Assembly: GCA_035295985.1 (NCBI GenBank)
Contig: DATHBT010000349.1
Coordinates: 1-14,819 of the forward strand
Reading direction: 5' to 3'
DNA length: 14,819 nucleotides
DNA from: JAIVGV01 sp035295985
GTDB lineage: Bacteria; Acidobacteriota; Blastocatellia; Pyrinomonadales; Pyrinomonadaceae
A program made the translations under genes and the position numbers. The notes under the pieces are model-generated. The model was not told the origin of the DNA, searched no databases, and saw only the letters and a program-made list of their open reading frames with translations. Each line of letters begins with the position of its first letter. The first letter of the stretch is position 1. Positions 7,447 to 14,515 of the stretch are shown here, piece after piece.

Positions 7447-7710
7447 ATGACAAACCCACAGCCGCGCATCCTTTGCGCGGACGACCACGACGACACATGC
7501 TTCATGCTCTCCGCGCTGCTCGGCGGAAGCGGCTACGAGGTCAGTCACGCCGGGGGCGTCGGCGAGGCCCTGAGCGTCGCGCTGACTGAGGCTGACGGAG
7601 GAGGGGCGGGTGCAGAGCGAGCGGCTGACCCGCCCGCTCGAACAAGGCCGCGAGGGGCTGCCCCGTGCCGACAGGCTAACAGGCCCGCCGCGCCCGCCCG
7701 CCGACGCTGA
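7447..7710 (+). pseudogene. Truncated response-regulator receiver
   Basis: The first about 45 residues are a good receiver N-terminus: RILCADDHDDTCFMLSALL with the acidic pair, then GYEVSHAGGVGEALSVA. The sequence then departs into Gly/Ala/Arg/Pro-rich residues before the phosphoacceptor strand, so no phosphorylation site, switch Thr or Lys exists. The frame stays open by chance for 87 codons. GGGAG and GGAGG lie upstream, so it may still be translated. Its 3' part overlaps, in another frame, a remnant of a small protein. Its leader carries the structured element at 7341-7421. Confidence 0.6.
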
Positions 7711-7717
7711 ATCATAG
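7610..7717 (+). pseudogene. Remnant of the small helical protein
   Basis: From GTG at 7610, in a different frame from the truncated receiver, the sequence reads SERLTRPLEQGREGLPRAD. This resembles SERLAGVLEQSLEAQRRAE in the small gene at 10319-10609. At the DNA level GAGCGAGCGGCTG and GCTCGAACAA are identical in both places. The frame closes with TAG at 7715-7717. It appears to be a decayed partial copy. Confidence 0.5.
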
Positions 7718-7903
7718 TCGTCGCGGCCCCGCAACCCCCGCGGCGGCTTCCGCTCCCTCGTCGGCGGAGAAGGCCCGCCGCCAGAACTCCTCGACCCCTT
7801 CCCCGATGCCCGTCTCCCGCGTGTAGCCGATGAGCGCTTACCGCCTGATCATGTCTAGCGTCGCGCCGCGCTCCTGCGGAGCGGGATTCCCGTCCACCTT
7901 CAT
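7712..7903 (-). pseudogene. Possible sugar-epimerase C-terminal fragment
   Basis: The minus strand from ATG at 7903 reads MKVDGNP, then a short stretch to a TAA at 7838-7840, then ALIGYTRETGIGEGVEEF and a tail ending at 7712. The GYTRETGIGEGVEEF segment recalls the C-terminal LGYxPxTxIEEGxxxFVxW motif of NAD-dependent nucleotide-sugar epimerases and dehydratases. The fragment is too short and too broken to assign firmly. Confidence 0.3.
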
Positions 7904-7974
7904 CCCTGCTTCTCGTGAACCCGCTAGCAAACACTCCTATCCCGCGTGACGAACGAGTCGGGCGGGCCGTGACG

Positions 7975-8070
7975 CGTCCCCTGAGGGACGCGGCTGCGGC
8001 TGTAGCTGATCTGCTCGTCCCGCTGAAGGGCGGTGGCGGATTTGTCGGCGCCCTCGCGGCGCACGCCGGC
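7975..8070 (-). pseudogene. Crp/Fnr-like HTH remnant
   Basis: The minus strand reads GVRREGADKSATALQRDEQI then SYSRSRV, against GVRREGVNKAATALQRDELI then SYSRGHV in the gene at 11006-11716. Over 7990-8067 versus 11093-11170 I count 67 identical bases of 78 (about 86 %) without gaps. Similarity stops on both sides, leaving only the DNA-binding helix-turn-helix. It ends about 80 bases before the hybrid kinase gene. Confidence 0.75.
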
Positions 8071-8151
8071 GGCGAGCCTTCGGCCGTGTATGATGTGATG
8101 AGGAAGACACCTCTTGCTCCGGACTCGCTATTGAAATGGGGGTTCTCTTAA

Positions 8152-10149
8152 ATGACCGGTGAGACCGACAAAGTGGCCGATGCTCAGGCCGCGTCCGGGG
8201 ACTTAAACGTTTCCGAAATCCGCTACCGGCGTCTCTTTGAATCCGCGCGGGACGGCATCCTGATCCTGGACGCCGCCAGCCGCCGGATCACCGACGTGAA
8301 CCCGTACATGGTGGAGTTGATGGGTTACTCGCGTGATGAATTCCTGGGCAAAGAACTCTGGGAGATCGGCCTGTTCAGGGACAAGGACGAGAGCCGGATA
8401 GCGTTCCGGGAGCTGCAGGCCACGGGCTACATCCGTTACGAAGACTTGCCCCTTCAGACCAAAGCGGGGAAGCAATGGAATGTTGAGTTCATCAGTAACG
8501 TCTATCAGGAGGACGGTCATCAAGTCATCCAGTGCAACATTCGCGACATCACCGAACGCAGGCGGGCCGAGGAGGCCAAATTCCTGATGGCGGCGATTGT
8601 GGAGTCGTCGGAAGATTCGATCATCAGCATTGATTTCGAGAGGACTATCACCACCTGGAATAAAGGGGCGGAACGGCTTTACGGCTACACGGCCGGCGAG
8701 GCGCTCGGCAAGCCTCTGACCATGCTCACGCTGCCGCGAGACATGGAAGAGGTGCTGTCGAACATCGACAAGATCAGGCGCGGCGAGACGGTCGAACCGT
8801 TCGAGACTGTAAGGCGGCAGAAAGACGGGCCGCACCTGCACCTCGCGGTGGTGTTGTCGCCCGTCAAGGACGCGGCGGGGCGGATCATCGGGGTCTCGAC
8901 CGTCGCGCGCGACATCTCGGAGCGCAAGCGGGCGGAGGCGGAGCGCGAACGACTGTTAGCCGACGCGCAAGCGGCGAAGGCGGAGGCGGAGAGGGCCAAC
9001 CGGCTCAAGGACGAATTCCTCGCCACGCTCTCGCACGAACTGCGGACGCCGCTGACCGCAATCGTCGGGTGGTCAGAGATGTTAGGAAAGTCTCAGCTCG
9101 ATCCCGTCACCTCCCAGCGCGCCGTCGAAGTCATCCGGCGTAACGCCCGGATGCAGGTGCAGATGATCGACGATCTCCTCGACGTCTCGCGTATCGTGAC
9201 GGGTAAGCTCCGCATGACCGTGCAACCCGTCGATCTCGGCAGCGTCATCATCGCGGCGGTCGAAGGGCTGCGCCCGGCGGCGGAGGCCAAAGAGATACGC
9301 TTCCAGTTGCAGCTCGATTCCCCGGCGGGGCAGGTCTCGGGCGACCCCGACCGGCTGCAACAGGTGGCGTGGAATCTAGTGTCGAACGCCATCAAGTTCA
9401 CGCCCCGCGGCGGGCGCGTTCTGGTTCGGCTGGAGCGCGTCAGATCACAGGTCGAGGTGGCGGTCAGCGACACGGGCCGCGGGATCGCGCCCGAGTTCCT
9501 GTCGCACGTCTTCGAGCGCTTCCGGCAGGCCGACGCGACGACCACGAGGGTGTACGGCGGGCTGGGGCTGGGGCTGTCGATTGTCCGCCAGTTGGTGGAG
9601 CTGCACGGCGGGACCGTGCGGGTCGAAAGCGCGGGCGAAGGGCAGGGTTCGACCTTCACCGTCAGCCTGCCGCTCGCGGCGGTGCGCGGCGCGGCGGAAG
9701 ACGCCGGGGCCGTGCGGCCGCAGTCTTTCACCCCGTCGGATTTCGCCTGTCCGCCGCAACTCGGGGGCCTGCGCGTTCTGGTCGCCGACGACGAGGAGGA
9801 CACGTGCGAGGTGCTGCAGGCCATAATCGAAAGCTGCGGGGCGCGTGTCAGGACGGTCAACTCGGCGGCGGCCGCGCTGAGAGCGATGGAGGAAGAATCG
9901 TTCGACGTGTTAATCAGCGACATCGGGATGCCGGAAGAGGACGGCTACTCCCTGATCGCCAAGGTGCGCGCCCTCGACACTGAGCGGGGCGGCGGCATCC
10001 CGGCGGCGGCGCTGACGGCCTACGCGGGCGAGGAAGACCGCATCCGCACGCTCCGCTCCGGCTTCCAGATTCACGTGCCGAAGCCGGTCAGCCCGAACGA
10101 ACTGGTCGCGGTCGTCGCCAACCTCGCCGACCGCTCCGGGCGGGGCTAA
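8152..10149 (+). CDS. Hybrid histidine kinase (PAS-PAS-HisKA-HATPase-REC)
   Basis: Cytoplasmic sensor kinase of 665 residues with no membrane segment. PAS 1 spans about 20-140 (YRRLFESARDGILILD, ending NIRDITERRRAEE) and PAS 2 about 145-265 (IVESSEDSIISID, ending ARDISERKRAE). A coiled-coil linker rich in Ala/Glu runs from 260 to 285. The H-box is SHELRTPL with His295; the N-box is NLVSNAIKF with Asn412; the G1 box is DTGRGIAPE from 440; the G2 region is YGGLGLGLSI. The C-terminal receiver begins near 540 with acidic Asp546-Asp547, phosphoacceptor Asp590 in ISDIGMPEEDGY, Thr622 and Lys644. The HisKA and receiver residues all look functional. The start has only a G-run upstream. Several receiver genes and remains nearby are possible partners; the ligand or signal is unknown. 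Confidence 0.9.
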   Translation: MTGETDKVADAQAASGDLNVSEIRYRRLFESARDGILILDAASRRITDVNPYMVELMGYSRDEFLGKELWEIGLFRDKDESRIAFRELQATGYIRYEDLPLQTKAGKQWNVEFISNVYQEDGHQVIQCNIRDITERRRAEEAKFLMAAIVESSEDSIISIDFERTITTWNKGAERLYGYTAGEALGKPLTMLTLPRDMEEVLSNIDKIRRGETVEPFETVRRQKDGPHLHLAVVLSPVKDAAGRIIGVSTVARDISERKRAEAERERLLADAQAAKAEAERANRLKDEFLATLSHELRTPLTAIVGWSEMLGKSQLDPVTSQRAVEVIRRNARMQVQMIDDLLDVSRIVTGKLRMTVQPVDLGSVIIAAVEGLRPAAEAKEIRFQLQLDSPAGQVSGDPDRLQQVAWNLVSNAIKFTPRGGRVLVRLERVRSQVEVAVSDTGRGIAPEFLSHVFERFRQADATTTRVYGGLGLGLSIVRQLVELHGGTVRVESAGEGQGSTFTVSLPLAAVRGAAEDAGAVRPQSFTPSDFACPPQLGGLRVLVADDEEDTCEVLQAIIESCGARVRTVNSAAAALRAMEEESFDVLISDIGMPEEDGYSLIAKVRALDTERGGGIPAAALTAYAGEEDRIRTLRSGFQIHVPKPVSPNELVAVVANLADRSGRG

Positions 10150-10318
10150 GCGCCACGTTTGAAAGACCACGTACTTCTACGCGCAGGCATCAGCGCTTTG
10201 CCGCGGTTAGCTGCGCGCCCTCCTCGGCCAACTCGCTGTCTCATTCAGTCAATGGACGAACTGAACCTTAAGCCGAAGTTCTATCAGTTGGCGTAAGACT
10301 CGCGGACATACCGGGAAG

Positions 10319-10609
10319 ATGAAGGGCGGATCGGCATCACCGATCCCCCCTTATCACCTGGCAGCTGCCGTGACACTGTGGCGCATCATGCGGGACACCC
10401 GCCCGGACGTTGATCGGCTGCTAGAGTACTCCGACTGGCTGGCGATAGAGAGCCGCAGGCTGGTGGAAGAGGGCGCGGCCATGAGCGAGCGGCTGGCCGG
10501 GGTGCTCGAACAAAGCCTGGAGGCTCAGAGGCGGGCGGAGGAGGCGCAGCTTAATAGCAGCCCTACGATCACTCCCGGCGACGGCGCGCCCGAACCCGGC
10601 GGGGAATGA
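10319..10609 (+). CDS. Small helical protein, unknown
   Basis: Ninety-six residues if started at ATG 10319; ATG at 10388 (73 residues) is an alternative, and neither has a convincing ribosome site. The centre is predicted helical and charged (DVDRLLEYSDWLAIE, then SERLAGVLEQSLEAQRRAEE), with a Pro/Gly-rich tail. No known domain is recognised. That it is or was a real gene is supported by a decayed partial copy at 7610-7717. It faces the Crp-like gene at 11006-11716 tail to tail; the remnant copy has the same relation to the HTH remnant at 7975-8070. Confidence 0.5.
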   Translation: MKGGSASPIPPYHLAAAVTLWRIMRDTRPDVDRLLEYSDWLAIESRRLVEEGAAMSERLAGVLEQSLEAQRRAEEAQLNSSPTITPGDGAPEPGGE

Positions 10610-10767
10610 AGCGGGCGGGCCGGGACGTGTCCACTGACCTCGCGGCCGGGGGAGAGAGCGTCGGCCCCGCGGCCGGTTGCTACCCTGACCCGCCCTGGCC
10701 CCTAAGTGAATCAGGGCTGCCGCCAACGTAGCAGGCCCGCGACCGCCCGGCGTGCCGGCTGCGTGTT

Positions 10768-10850
10768 TGTTGGGTGTCGGCCGTTTCGTCGGGCAAGCTG
10801 TTCTCCTGTTGGGCAAAACCGTCCCGTTAGGCAAAGCCCTTATTAGGTAA
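10768..10850 (+). repeat. Degenerate tandem repeat, core GTTRGGCAA
   Basis: Five imperfect units spaced 16-20 bases apart: TGTTGGGTGT, CGTCGGGCAA, TGTTGGGCAA, CGTTAGGCAA and ATTAGGTAA, with G-G-C-A-A-like cores at 10772, 10791, 10811, 10829 and 10845. Spacing is irregular, so it may be an old repeat or a set of half-sites. Confidence 0.4.
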
Positions 10851-10895
10851 GTAGTCGGCCCGTAGGTATCAGGGAAACCGGTCACTCGAAGAAGG

Positions 10896-10917
10896 CGGGG
10901 GCGGGAGCACGCCCCCG
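10896..10917 (-). terminator. Hairpin downstream of Crp-like gene
   Basis: CGGGGGCG and CGCCCCCG form a perfect eight-base-pair stem with a six-base loop (GGAGCA), about 90 bases beyond the stop of the minus-strand Crp-like gene. The following minus-strand sequence is only mildly T-rich (CCTTCTTCG). It could end either convergent transcript. Confidence 0.35.
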
Positions 10918-11005
10918 AACCCGGAGGCACGGCCCCTTTGATGTTTCGCCACCGGCGGTAAGCCCCGCGCGTAGTTAAGAACAGACTCGCCTCCGGCGCG
11001 CGCCT

Positions 11006-11716
11006 TCAAACCCTGCTCGCGGACTCCTCCTTAATGACCCGGTAGCATTCGCAGGAGACGGCTTCGAGGCCCGCGCGGTCGAGGACGCGGACGTGGCCGC
11101 GGCTGTAGCTGATCAGTTCGTCGCGTTGGAGGGCGGTGGCGGCTTTGTTGACGCCCTCCCGGCGCACGCCCAGCATGTTGGACATGAACTCCTGCGTCAT
11201 GTGGAACTCGTCCGATTGCGAGCGGTCGTGAGTCATCAGCAGCCAGCGGGCGAGGCGCGCGTCCACCATGTGGAAGCGGTTGCAGGCGGCCGTCTGGGCG
11301 ACCTGGGTTAGCAGCGAGTGCGAGTAGCGGCGCAACAGGCGGTGCAGCGGGCCGAGGCGCTCCGACTCTGTTCGCAGCGCCGCCGCCTTCATCCTCATGG
11401 CGGTTCCCGCCCCCTGCACGAGGGCGCGGTTGCGCGAGGTGCCGACGCCCATGAAGACGGGGATGCCCGCCATCCCTTCGTTCCCGACGAGGCCGACCTC
11501 CAGGGTCGAACGCTCCGCCACCACCGAGAGCAGGGAGACGATTGAGTCGTTGGGGAAGTAGACGTGGCGGATCGGATCACCGGGCTCGTAAAGGACTTCG
11601 GCTAAAGGCATCGTGAACCGCTCCAACTGCGGCAGCAGGCGTCGGTACTCTTTTACGGGCAGGGCGGCGAGCAGCCGGTTCGCAATCGGCGGGCTTAAGT
11701 TGTCGGCTAGAGGCAT
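11006..11716 (-). CDS. Crp/Fnr-family transcriptional regulator
   Basis: DNA-binding regulator of 236 residues with an N-terminal cyclic-nucleotide-binding-like beta-roll (about 14-115), a dimerisation helix region (about 116-165) and a C-terminal winged HTH (about 172-212: MTQEFMSNMLGVRREGVNKAATAL). The usual phosphate-binding cassette is not conserved; its place reads GNEGMAGIPVFMGVGTSRNRALV, so cAMP binding is doubtful and the effector is unknown. AGGAG sits seven bases before the ATG. A sigma-70-like promoter is visible at 11798-11826, inside the gap after the receiver gene, so it can be transcribed alone. It aligns without gaps over nearly its whole length to the paralogue at 12458-13171. 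Confidence 0.87.
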   Translation of the reverse strand: MPLADNLSPPIANRLLAALPVKEYRRLLPQLERFTMPLAEVLYEPGDPIRHVYFPNDSIVSLLSVVAERSTLEVGLVGNEGMAGIPVFMGVGTSRNRALVQGAGTAMRMKAAALRTESERLGPLHRLLRRYSHSLLTQVAQTAACNRFHMVDARLARWLLMTHDRSQSDEFHMTQEFMSNMLGVRREGVNKAATALQRDELISYSRGHVRVLDRAGLEAVSCECYRVIKEESASRV

Positions 11717-11797
11717 CAGGAATCTCCTCGTTGCGGTCGGTCATGAAAAACAACAGACGGCACAAGAAGAGGGTTAGCGGCCCCGCCCCGATGTCGA

Positions 11798-11826
11798 AAT
11801 ATGAATTTCCAAAGAACGGATGTTAA
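11798..11826 (-). promoter_or_regulatory. Sigma-70-like promoter for Crp-like gene
   Basis: On the minus strand: TTAACA (11826-11821), 17-base spacer, CATATT (11803-11798). Predicted start near 11791, leader about 75 bases to the ATG at 11716. Confidence 0.5.
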
Positions 11827-11855
11827 TACCAGCTCCGGCATCGACCCGGCGGGCG

Positions 11856-12266
11856 TCAACCGCTCTCCTGCGGTTGCCGGACGGACGTGCCATGGAGGAG
11901 ATCGCCCACGAGCTTGCTCAGGCTGCGCAGAGGGGTCGGCAGGGCGACGAACTCGTCGCAGCCGGCGGCGAGGGCTAAGGCGCGCTCGCGCGCGGTCGGG
12001 AAGGTGGACATCGCCACGATGGGGAAGGTGCATTCCTCACCGCGCTCGCGGATCAGCCGCGCGGCTTCCAAGCCGCCGAGCACCGGCATCCTCGTGGACA
12101 TGATGACCAGATCAGGACACTCGTCCGCGGTTAACTGGAACGCCTCGCGGCCGTCCGCCGCCTCCACCACGCGGTAGCCCTCCGCCTCCAACCAGACCTT
12201 AAACAGGCGACGCGTGTCCTCGTGGCTATCGGCGACCATCACGGTCGGATGTTTTGCCGGATTCAT
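11856..12266 (-). CDS. Single-domain receiver lacking the phosphoacceptor Asp
   Basis: Receiver-fold protein of 136 residues without an output domain. The fold is clear (TVMVADSHEDTRRLF, GYRVVEAADGREAF, CPDLVIMSTRMPVLGG, FPIVAMSTF, AGCDEFVALPTPLRSL). The phosphorylation site is gone: the second acidic residue is Ser14, the phosphoacceptor position is Ser57, and the conserved Lys is Leu109. It is thus an atypical receiver that probably signals without phosphorylation, for example by protein contact or ligand binding (inference). ATG at 12266 has AAGGTGA six bases upstream. A candidate -10 (TATACA, 12366-12361) and one copy of the shared 16-bp palindrome (12411-12426) lie upstream. It is flanked by two Crp-like genes on the same strand. 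Confidence 0.85.
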   Translation of the reverse strand: MNPAKHPTVMVADSHEDTRRLFKVWLEAEGYRVVEAADGREAFQLTADECPDLVIMSTRMPVLGGLEAARLIRERGEECTFPIVAMSTFPTARERALALAAGCDEFVALPTPLRSLSKLVGDLLHGTSVRQPQESG

Positions 12267-12360
12267 CGGATTCACCTTGTCGGGGGTTGGAGTCAGGGAA
12301 GACCCAACCGTGGCACGAAGCGGTGGAGGCAGGGTTATCCCTGTGTCGAAAGTTGGATGC

Positions 12361-12389
12361 TGTATAAAGGCCGACCCTGTACAAACTAA
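12361..12389 (-). promoter_or_regulatory. Candidate promoter for aspartate-less receiver
   Basis: Minus strand: weak -35 TTAGTT (12389-12384), 17-base spacer, -10 TATACA (12366-12361). The shared palindrome at 12411-12426 would be centred about 63 bases upstream of the expected start, close to the class I activator position known for CRP. The weak -35 would fit activator dependence. Confidence 0.4.
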
Positions 12390-12410
12390 CACGGGGCGGG
12401 AAAGGCGTCT

Positions 12411-12426
12411 GTGCGATGGCACACAT
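12411..12426 (-). promoter_or_regulatory. Shared 16-bp palindromic element, copy C
   Basis: Minus strand ATGTGTGCCATCGCAC, identical at 14 of 16 positions to copy B at 14516. It also fits a TGTG-N8-CACA layout (12410-12425). It lies between the end of one Crp-like gene and the promoter of the aspartate-less receiver. A G9 tract (12431-12439) is adjacent. Confidence 0.55.
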
Positions 12427-12457
12427 ACACGGGGGGGGGCAGACCCGTAATGGTCTC

Positions 12458-13171
12458 TCAGCCGAGCAGGCGGTCGTACTCGTCTTTGACCACCCCGTAA
12501 CACTCGCAGACCGCCGCCTCAAGGCCGGGCCGGTCGAGTATCCGGATACGGCCGCGCACGTAGCTGATCAGCCCCTGCTCCTGCAAACGGCCGGCGGCGG
12601 CCGTCACGCCTTCGCGGCGCACGCCCAGCATGTTGGCGATCAGCTCCTGCGTCATGACCAGCTCGTCCGAGTCCAGCCGGTCGTGGCTGAGGAGCAGCCA
12701 GCGGCAGAGCTGCTGCTCTATGGCGTGGAGTCGGTTGCAGACGGCCGTCTGCGACATCTGCGTGAGGAGCGCCTGCGTGTAGCGCAGCAGCCGGCGCTGG
12801 AACGCGCCCCCCTGAGCGAACTCGTCCTGCAACACACTCGCCCGCATCCTGACGGCCCCGCCCGCGCTCTGCACGACGGCGCGGTTCGGCATGGTGCCGC
12901 CGCCCATGAAGAGGGCGACGCCGACCAGCCCCTCTTTGCCAGCTATCCCCATCTCGGCCGAGGAGCCGTTCTCCATCATGTACAGCAGCGAGATGATGGC
13001 GGTCGTGGGGAAATAGATGTGCTCCATCCTCGCTCCGGATTCATAGACGACCTCCCCGAGCGAGAAGGCGACGGGGCTGAGGTGCGGCAGGATGCGCTCG
13101 TAGTCCTCCTGGGGAAGACTGGCGAGAAGTTTGTTATCCGCCGGATCATGCGCTTGCTTGGTGGTGTGCAT
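12458..13171 (-). CDS. Crp/Fnr-family transcriptional regulator
   Basis: Second Crp-like regulator, 237 residues, with the same build: beta-roll about 14-115, dimerisation helix, winged HTH about 172-212 (MTQELIANMLGVRREGVTAAAGRL). The ligand pocket is again atypical (GKEGLVGVALFMGGGTMPNRAVV in place of the GExAL cassette). The Arg-Glu pair in VRREGV sits where CRP uses Arg180 and Glu181 to read TGTG half-sites. ATG at 13171 is chosen because it gives gap-free alignment with the paralogue and GGCGAG precedes it; a GTG at 13264 would add 31 residues of low complexity. Upstream are a -10 (13285-13290) and one copy of the shared palindrome (13295-13310), suggesting autoregulation. Confidence 0.87.
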   Translation of the reverse strand: MHTTKQAHDPADNKLLASLPQEDYERILPHLSPVAFSLGEVVYESGARMEHIYFPTTAIISLLYMMENGSSAEMGIAGKEGLVGVALFMGGGTMPNRAVVQSAGGAVRMRASVLQDEFAQGGAFQRRLLRYTQALLTQMSQTAVCNRLHAIEQQLCRWLLLSHDRLDSDELVMTQELIANMLGVRREGVTAAAGRLQEQGLISYVRGRIRILDRPGLEAAVCECYGVVKDEYDRLLG

Positions 13172-13284
13172 AAATCTCGCCGTTCCGACAACGCCAAAAA
13201 AACAGGCGGAGGGCGCGTCGTCCCGCGCGTCTCCTACGGACGGCGAAGGTGAGGGGGAGTTCACTTCGCGGTCTTCTTGCCGGG

Positions 13285-13290
13285 ATCATA
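13285..13290 (-). promoter_or_regulatory. -10 box of Crp-like gene (TATGAT)
   Basis: TATGAT on the minus strand. Four bases separate it from the ACACAT end of the shared palindrome, the same gap as at the promoter near 14540. No -35 match lies 17 bases upstream. Leader to ATG 13171 is about 107 bases. Confidence 0.45.
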
Positions 13291-13294
13291 CCAT

Positions 13295-13310
13295 ATGTGT
13301 GGTAGCGCAC
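13295..13310 (+). promoter_or_regulatory. Shared 16-bp palindromic element, copy A
   Basis: ATGTGTGGTAGCGCAC on the plus strand, one mismatch from copy B at 14516-14531. It lies in the spacer/-35 region of the minus-strand Crp-like promoter, and between that gene and the divergent gene at 13518. Confidence 0.6.
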
Positions 13311-13463
13311 GGACGGCGCGATGCGTTTAAGTTATCCTTCACCTTTCCTGCCAACGTTTTAACAGGTGTTGACGGTAAGGCCGGTTTGACGAGCGAGAGT
13401 CAGTCGGTCGAGTTGCCCAGTGCCGGCGGCGGCTGTCGGCAGGATTTCCAGGGGGATTGCGGA

Positions 13464-13494
13464 GGGTGAGGGTCGGCGCAACCGCACCCCACCC
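13464..13494 (+). promoter_or_regulatory. Hairpin in leader of the 13518 gene
   Basis: GGGTG 13464-13468 pairs CACCC 13490-13494, GGGT 13470-13473 pairs ACCC 13486-13489, CGG 13474-13476 pairs CCG 13482-13484, with single-base bulges and a five-base loop. A T5 run follows at 13502-13506. It resembles an attenuator or terminator but lies just before a start codon. Confidence 0.35.
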
Positions 13495-13517
13495 TTCGCG
13501 CTTTTTGCCTTAAGCGC

Positions 13518-13904
13518 ATGACCACCGGCGGCAACATCGAAAAGCCATTCGCTGTTCAATTCATTGACGGCGAGGGGGAAGTGCGGCTGGAGCTGATGAA
13601 CACAGCCGACATGGCTTTCAAGAGCGTCGAGATTTTATCCGTCTTCCTGAAAGACGAAGAGACTCCGGGCGGCGGCCCCTCGCGCGCGCACATCAGGTTT
13701 GAGGCGGTGAAGTGTATCCGGCCGGGGGAGAAGGCCCTCCTCTCCCACAGAACCTGGATCGACGGGAAGCCGGTAGCGCCGGAATACGACCTCTTGGCCC
13801 GCCTCGAAGCGAGGGCAGGGCAAATCAAACCCTACGTGCTCGATATTTCTTGGGAGGACGCGGCGGGCAACACGCGCTACCAGCGGATACCCGCGGGACA
13901 CTGA
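13518..13904 (+). CDS. Unrecognised beta-rich protein
   Basis: A 128-residue soluble protein without signal peptide or membrane segment. Alternating strand-like segments (FAVQFIDGEGEVRLELMN, KSVEILSVFLKD, AHIRFEAVKCI, PGEKALLSHRTW, YVLDISWEDAAG) suggest an all-beta, immunoglobulin-like sandwich; this is inference and no family is recognised. Only a weak ribosome site is visible before the ATG. Ten bases separate it from the next gene, implying co-transcription. It is divergent from the Crp-like gene across copy A of the shared palindrome. Confidence 0.65.
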   Translation: MTTGGNIEKPFAVQFIDGEGEVRLELMNTADMAFKSVEILSVFLKDEETPGGGPSRAHIRFEAVKCIRPGEKALLSHRTWIDGKPVAPEYDLLARLEARAGQIKPYVLDISWEDAAGNTRYQRIPAGH

Positions 13905-13914
13905 TCGACCGGCC

Positions 13915-14463
13915 ATGCTGCTATCCCCGGAATTAGAAGAGAGACTGAGCCGCGCCCGGCTCGCCCTCGAAGGCGCGGCGAGCGGTAACATCATCGAACT
14001 GTGCCGACAGTACCTCGCGGTGCTCGCCGAATACCGCGCCGAGTTGCTCCACCTCCCCGACAGGCTCGGCCTCAACCGGCGGGCAGTCTCCTCCTTACCG
14101 GAAGGCGTAGATGCCAGGGCGGCAATCCGAGCGGCGATTGAGCAAACCACGCGAGGGCGTCATGAGACCGAGGCGCTGCTCCTCTCCTTCACTACGGTCA
14201 GCGGCTACGAGGCGGCGGAGACGTTCAACCGGCGCGGGTACAAGGGCCACACGGACTGGGAGGTGAGGGCCGGAGGGGTCGCCAGATTTTGCGGCGGCGT
14301 CGCGGGCGAGAGGATGACCTTGCTGGAAGCAGTCGAGACCGCCAGTTTGCTCCGGCGCGAGGAACACATTGACCGGGTCGCCTCGGCGCGGGCGAGCCGG
14401 ACAACGTACCACGACGTTTCGCCCGCCGTCCCGCCCGGAGACTCCGAACCAAGTGCGCGTTGA
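13915..14463 (+). CDS. Unrecognised mostly helical protein
   Basis: A 182-residue soluble protein, rich in Leu, Ala, Glu and Arg, with a helical N-terminal half (LEERLSRARLALEG, IELCRQYLAVLAEYRAELL), a middle helix pair around 67-95, and a Gly-rich segment (GYKGHTDWEVRAGGVARFCGG). No known domain is recognised. Its start has no strong ribosome site. It follows the beta-rich gene by 10 nt and precedes, by 215 bases, the radical SAM gene that has its own promoter-like element. Confidence 0.62.
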   Translation: MLLSPELEERLSRARLALEGAASGNIIELCRQYLAVLAEYRAELLHLPDRLGLNRRAVSSLPEGVDARAAIRAAIEQTTRGRHETEALLLSFTTVSGYEAAETFNRRGYKGHTDWEVRAGGVARFCGGVAGERMTLLEAVETASLLRREEHIDRVASARASRTTYHDVSPAVPPGDSEPSAR

Positions 14464-14515
14464 TGGCTTGTGATCGCTGTGGCAGTCGTCCATCCACGAT
14501 AGGCACTGATCATTT

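Larger units (their letters stand above)
10610..11005. other. 396-base non-coding stretch
   Basis: Convergent intergenic region between the small gene and the Crp-like gene. It holds a run of degenerate short repeats (10768-10850) and a strong hairpin (10896-10917), listed separately. Nothing else recognisable, and no protein similarity in the six frames by eye. Confidence 0.5.

Noticed and set aside
7915..8151. Plus-strand frame of 78 codons just before the hybrid kinase
   Set aside because: Its Ala/Gly-rich middle is the antisense of a Crp HTH remnant; a matching antisense frame exists at 11093-11311 over an intact Crp gene.
12441..12456. Terminator for the second Crp-like gene (AGACC / GGTCT stem)
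   Set aside because: Five base pairs only, with a C9 run and no T-run after it on the minus strand.
12416..13252. Plus-strand frame over the second Crp-like gene
   Set aside because: Antisense shadow; the minus strand encodes a complete regulator with paralogue alignment.
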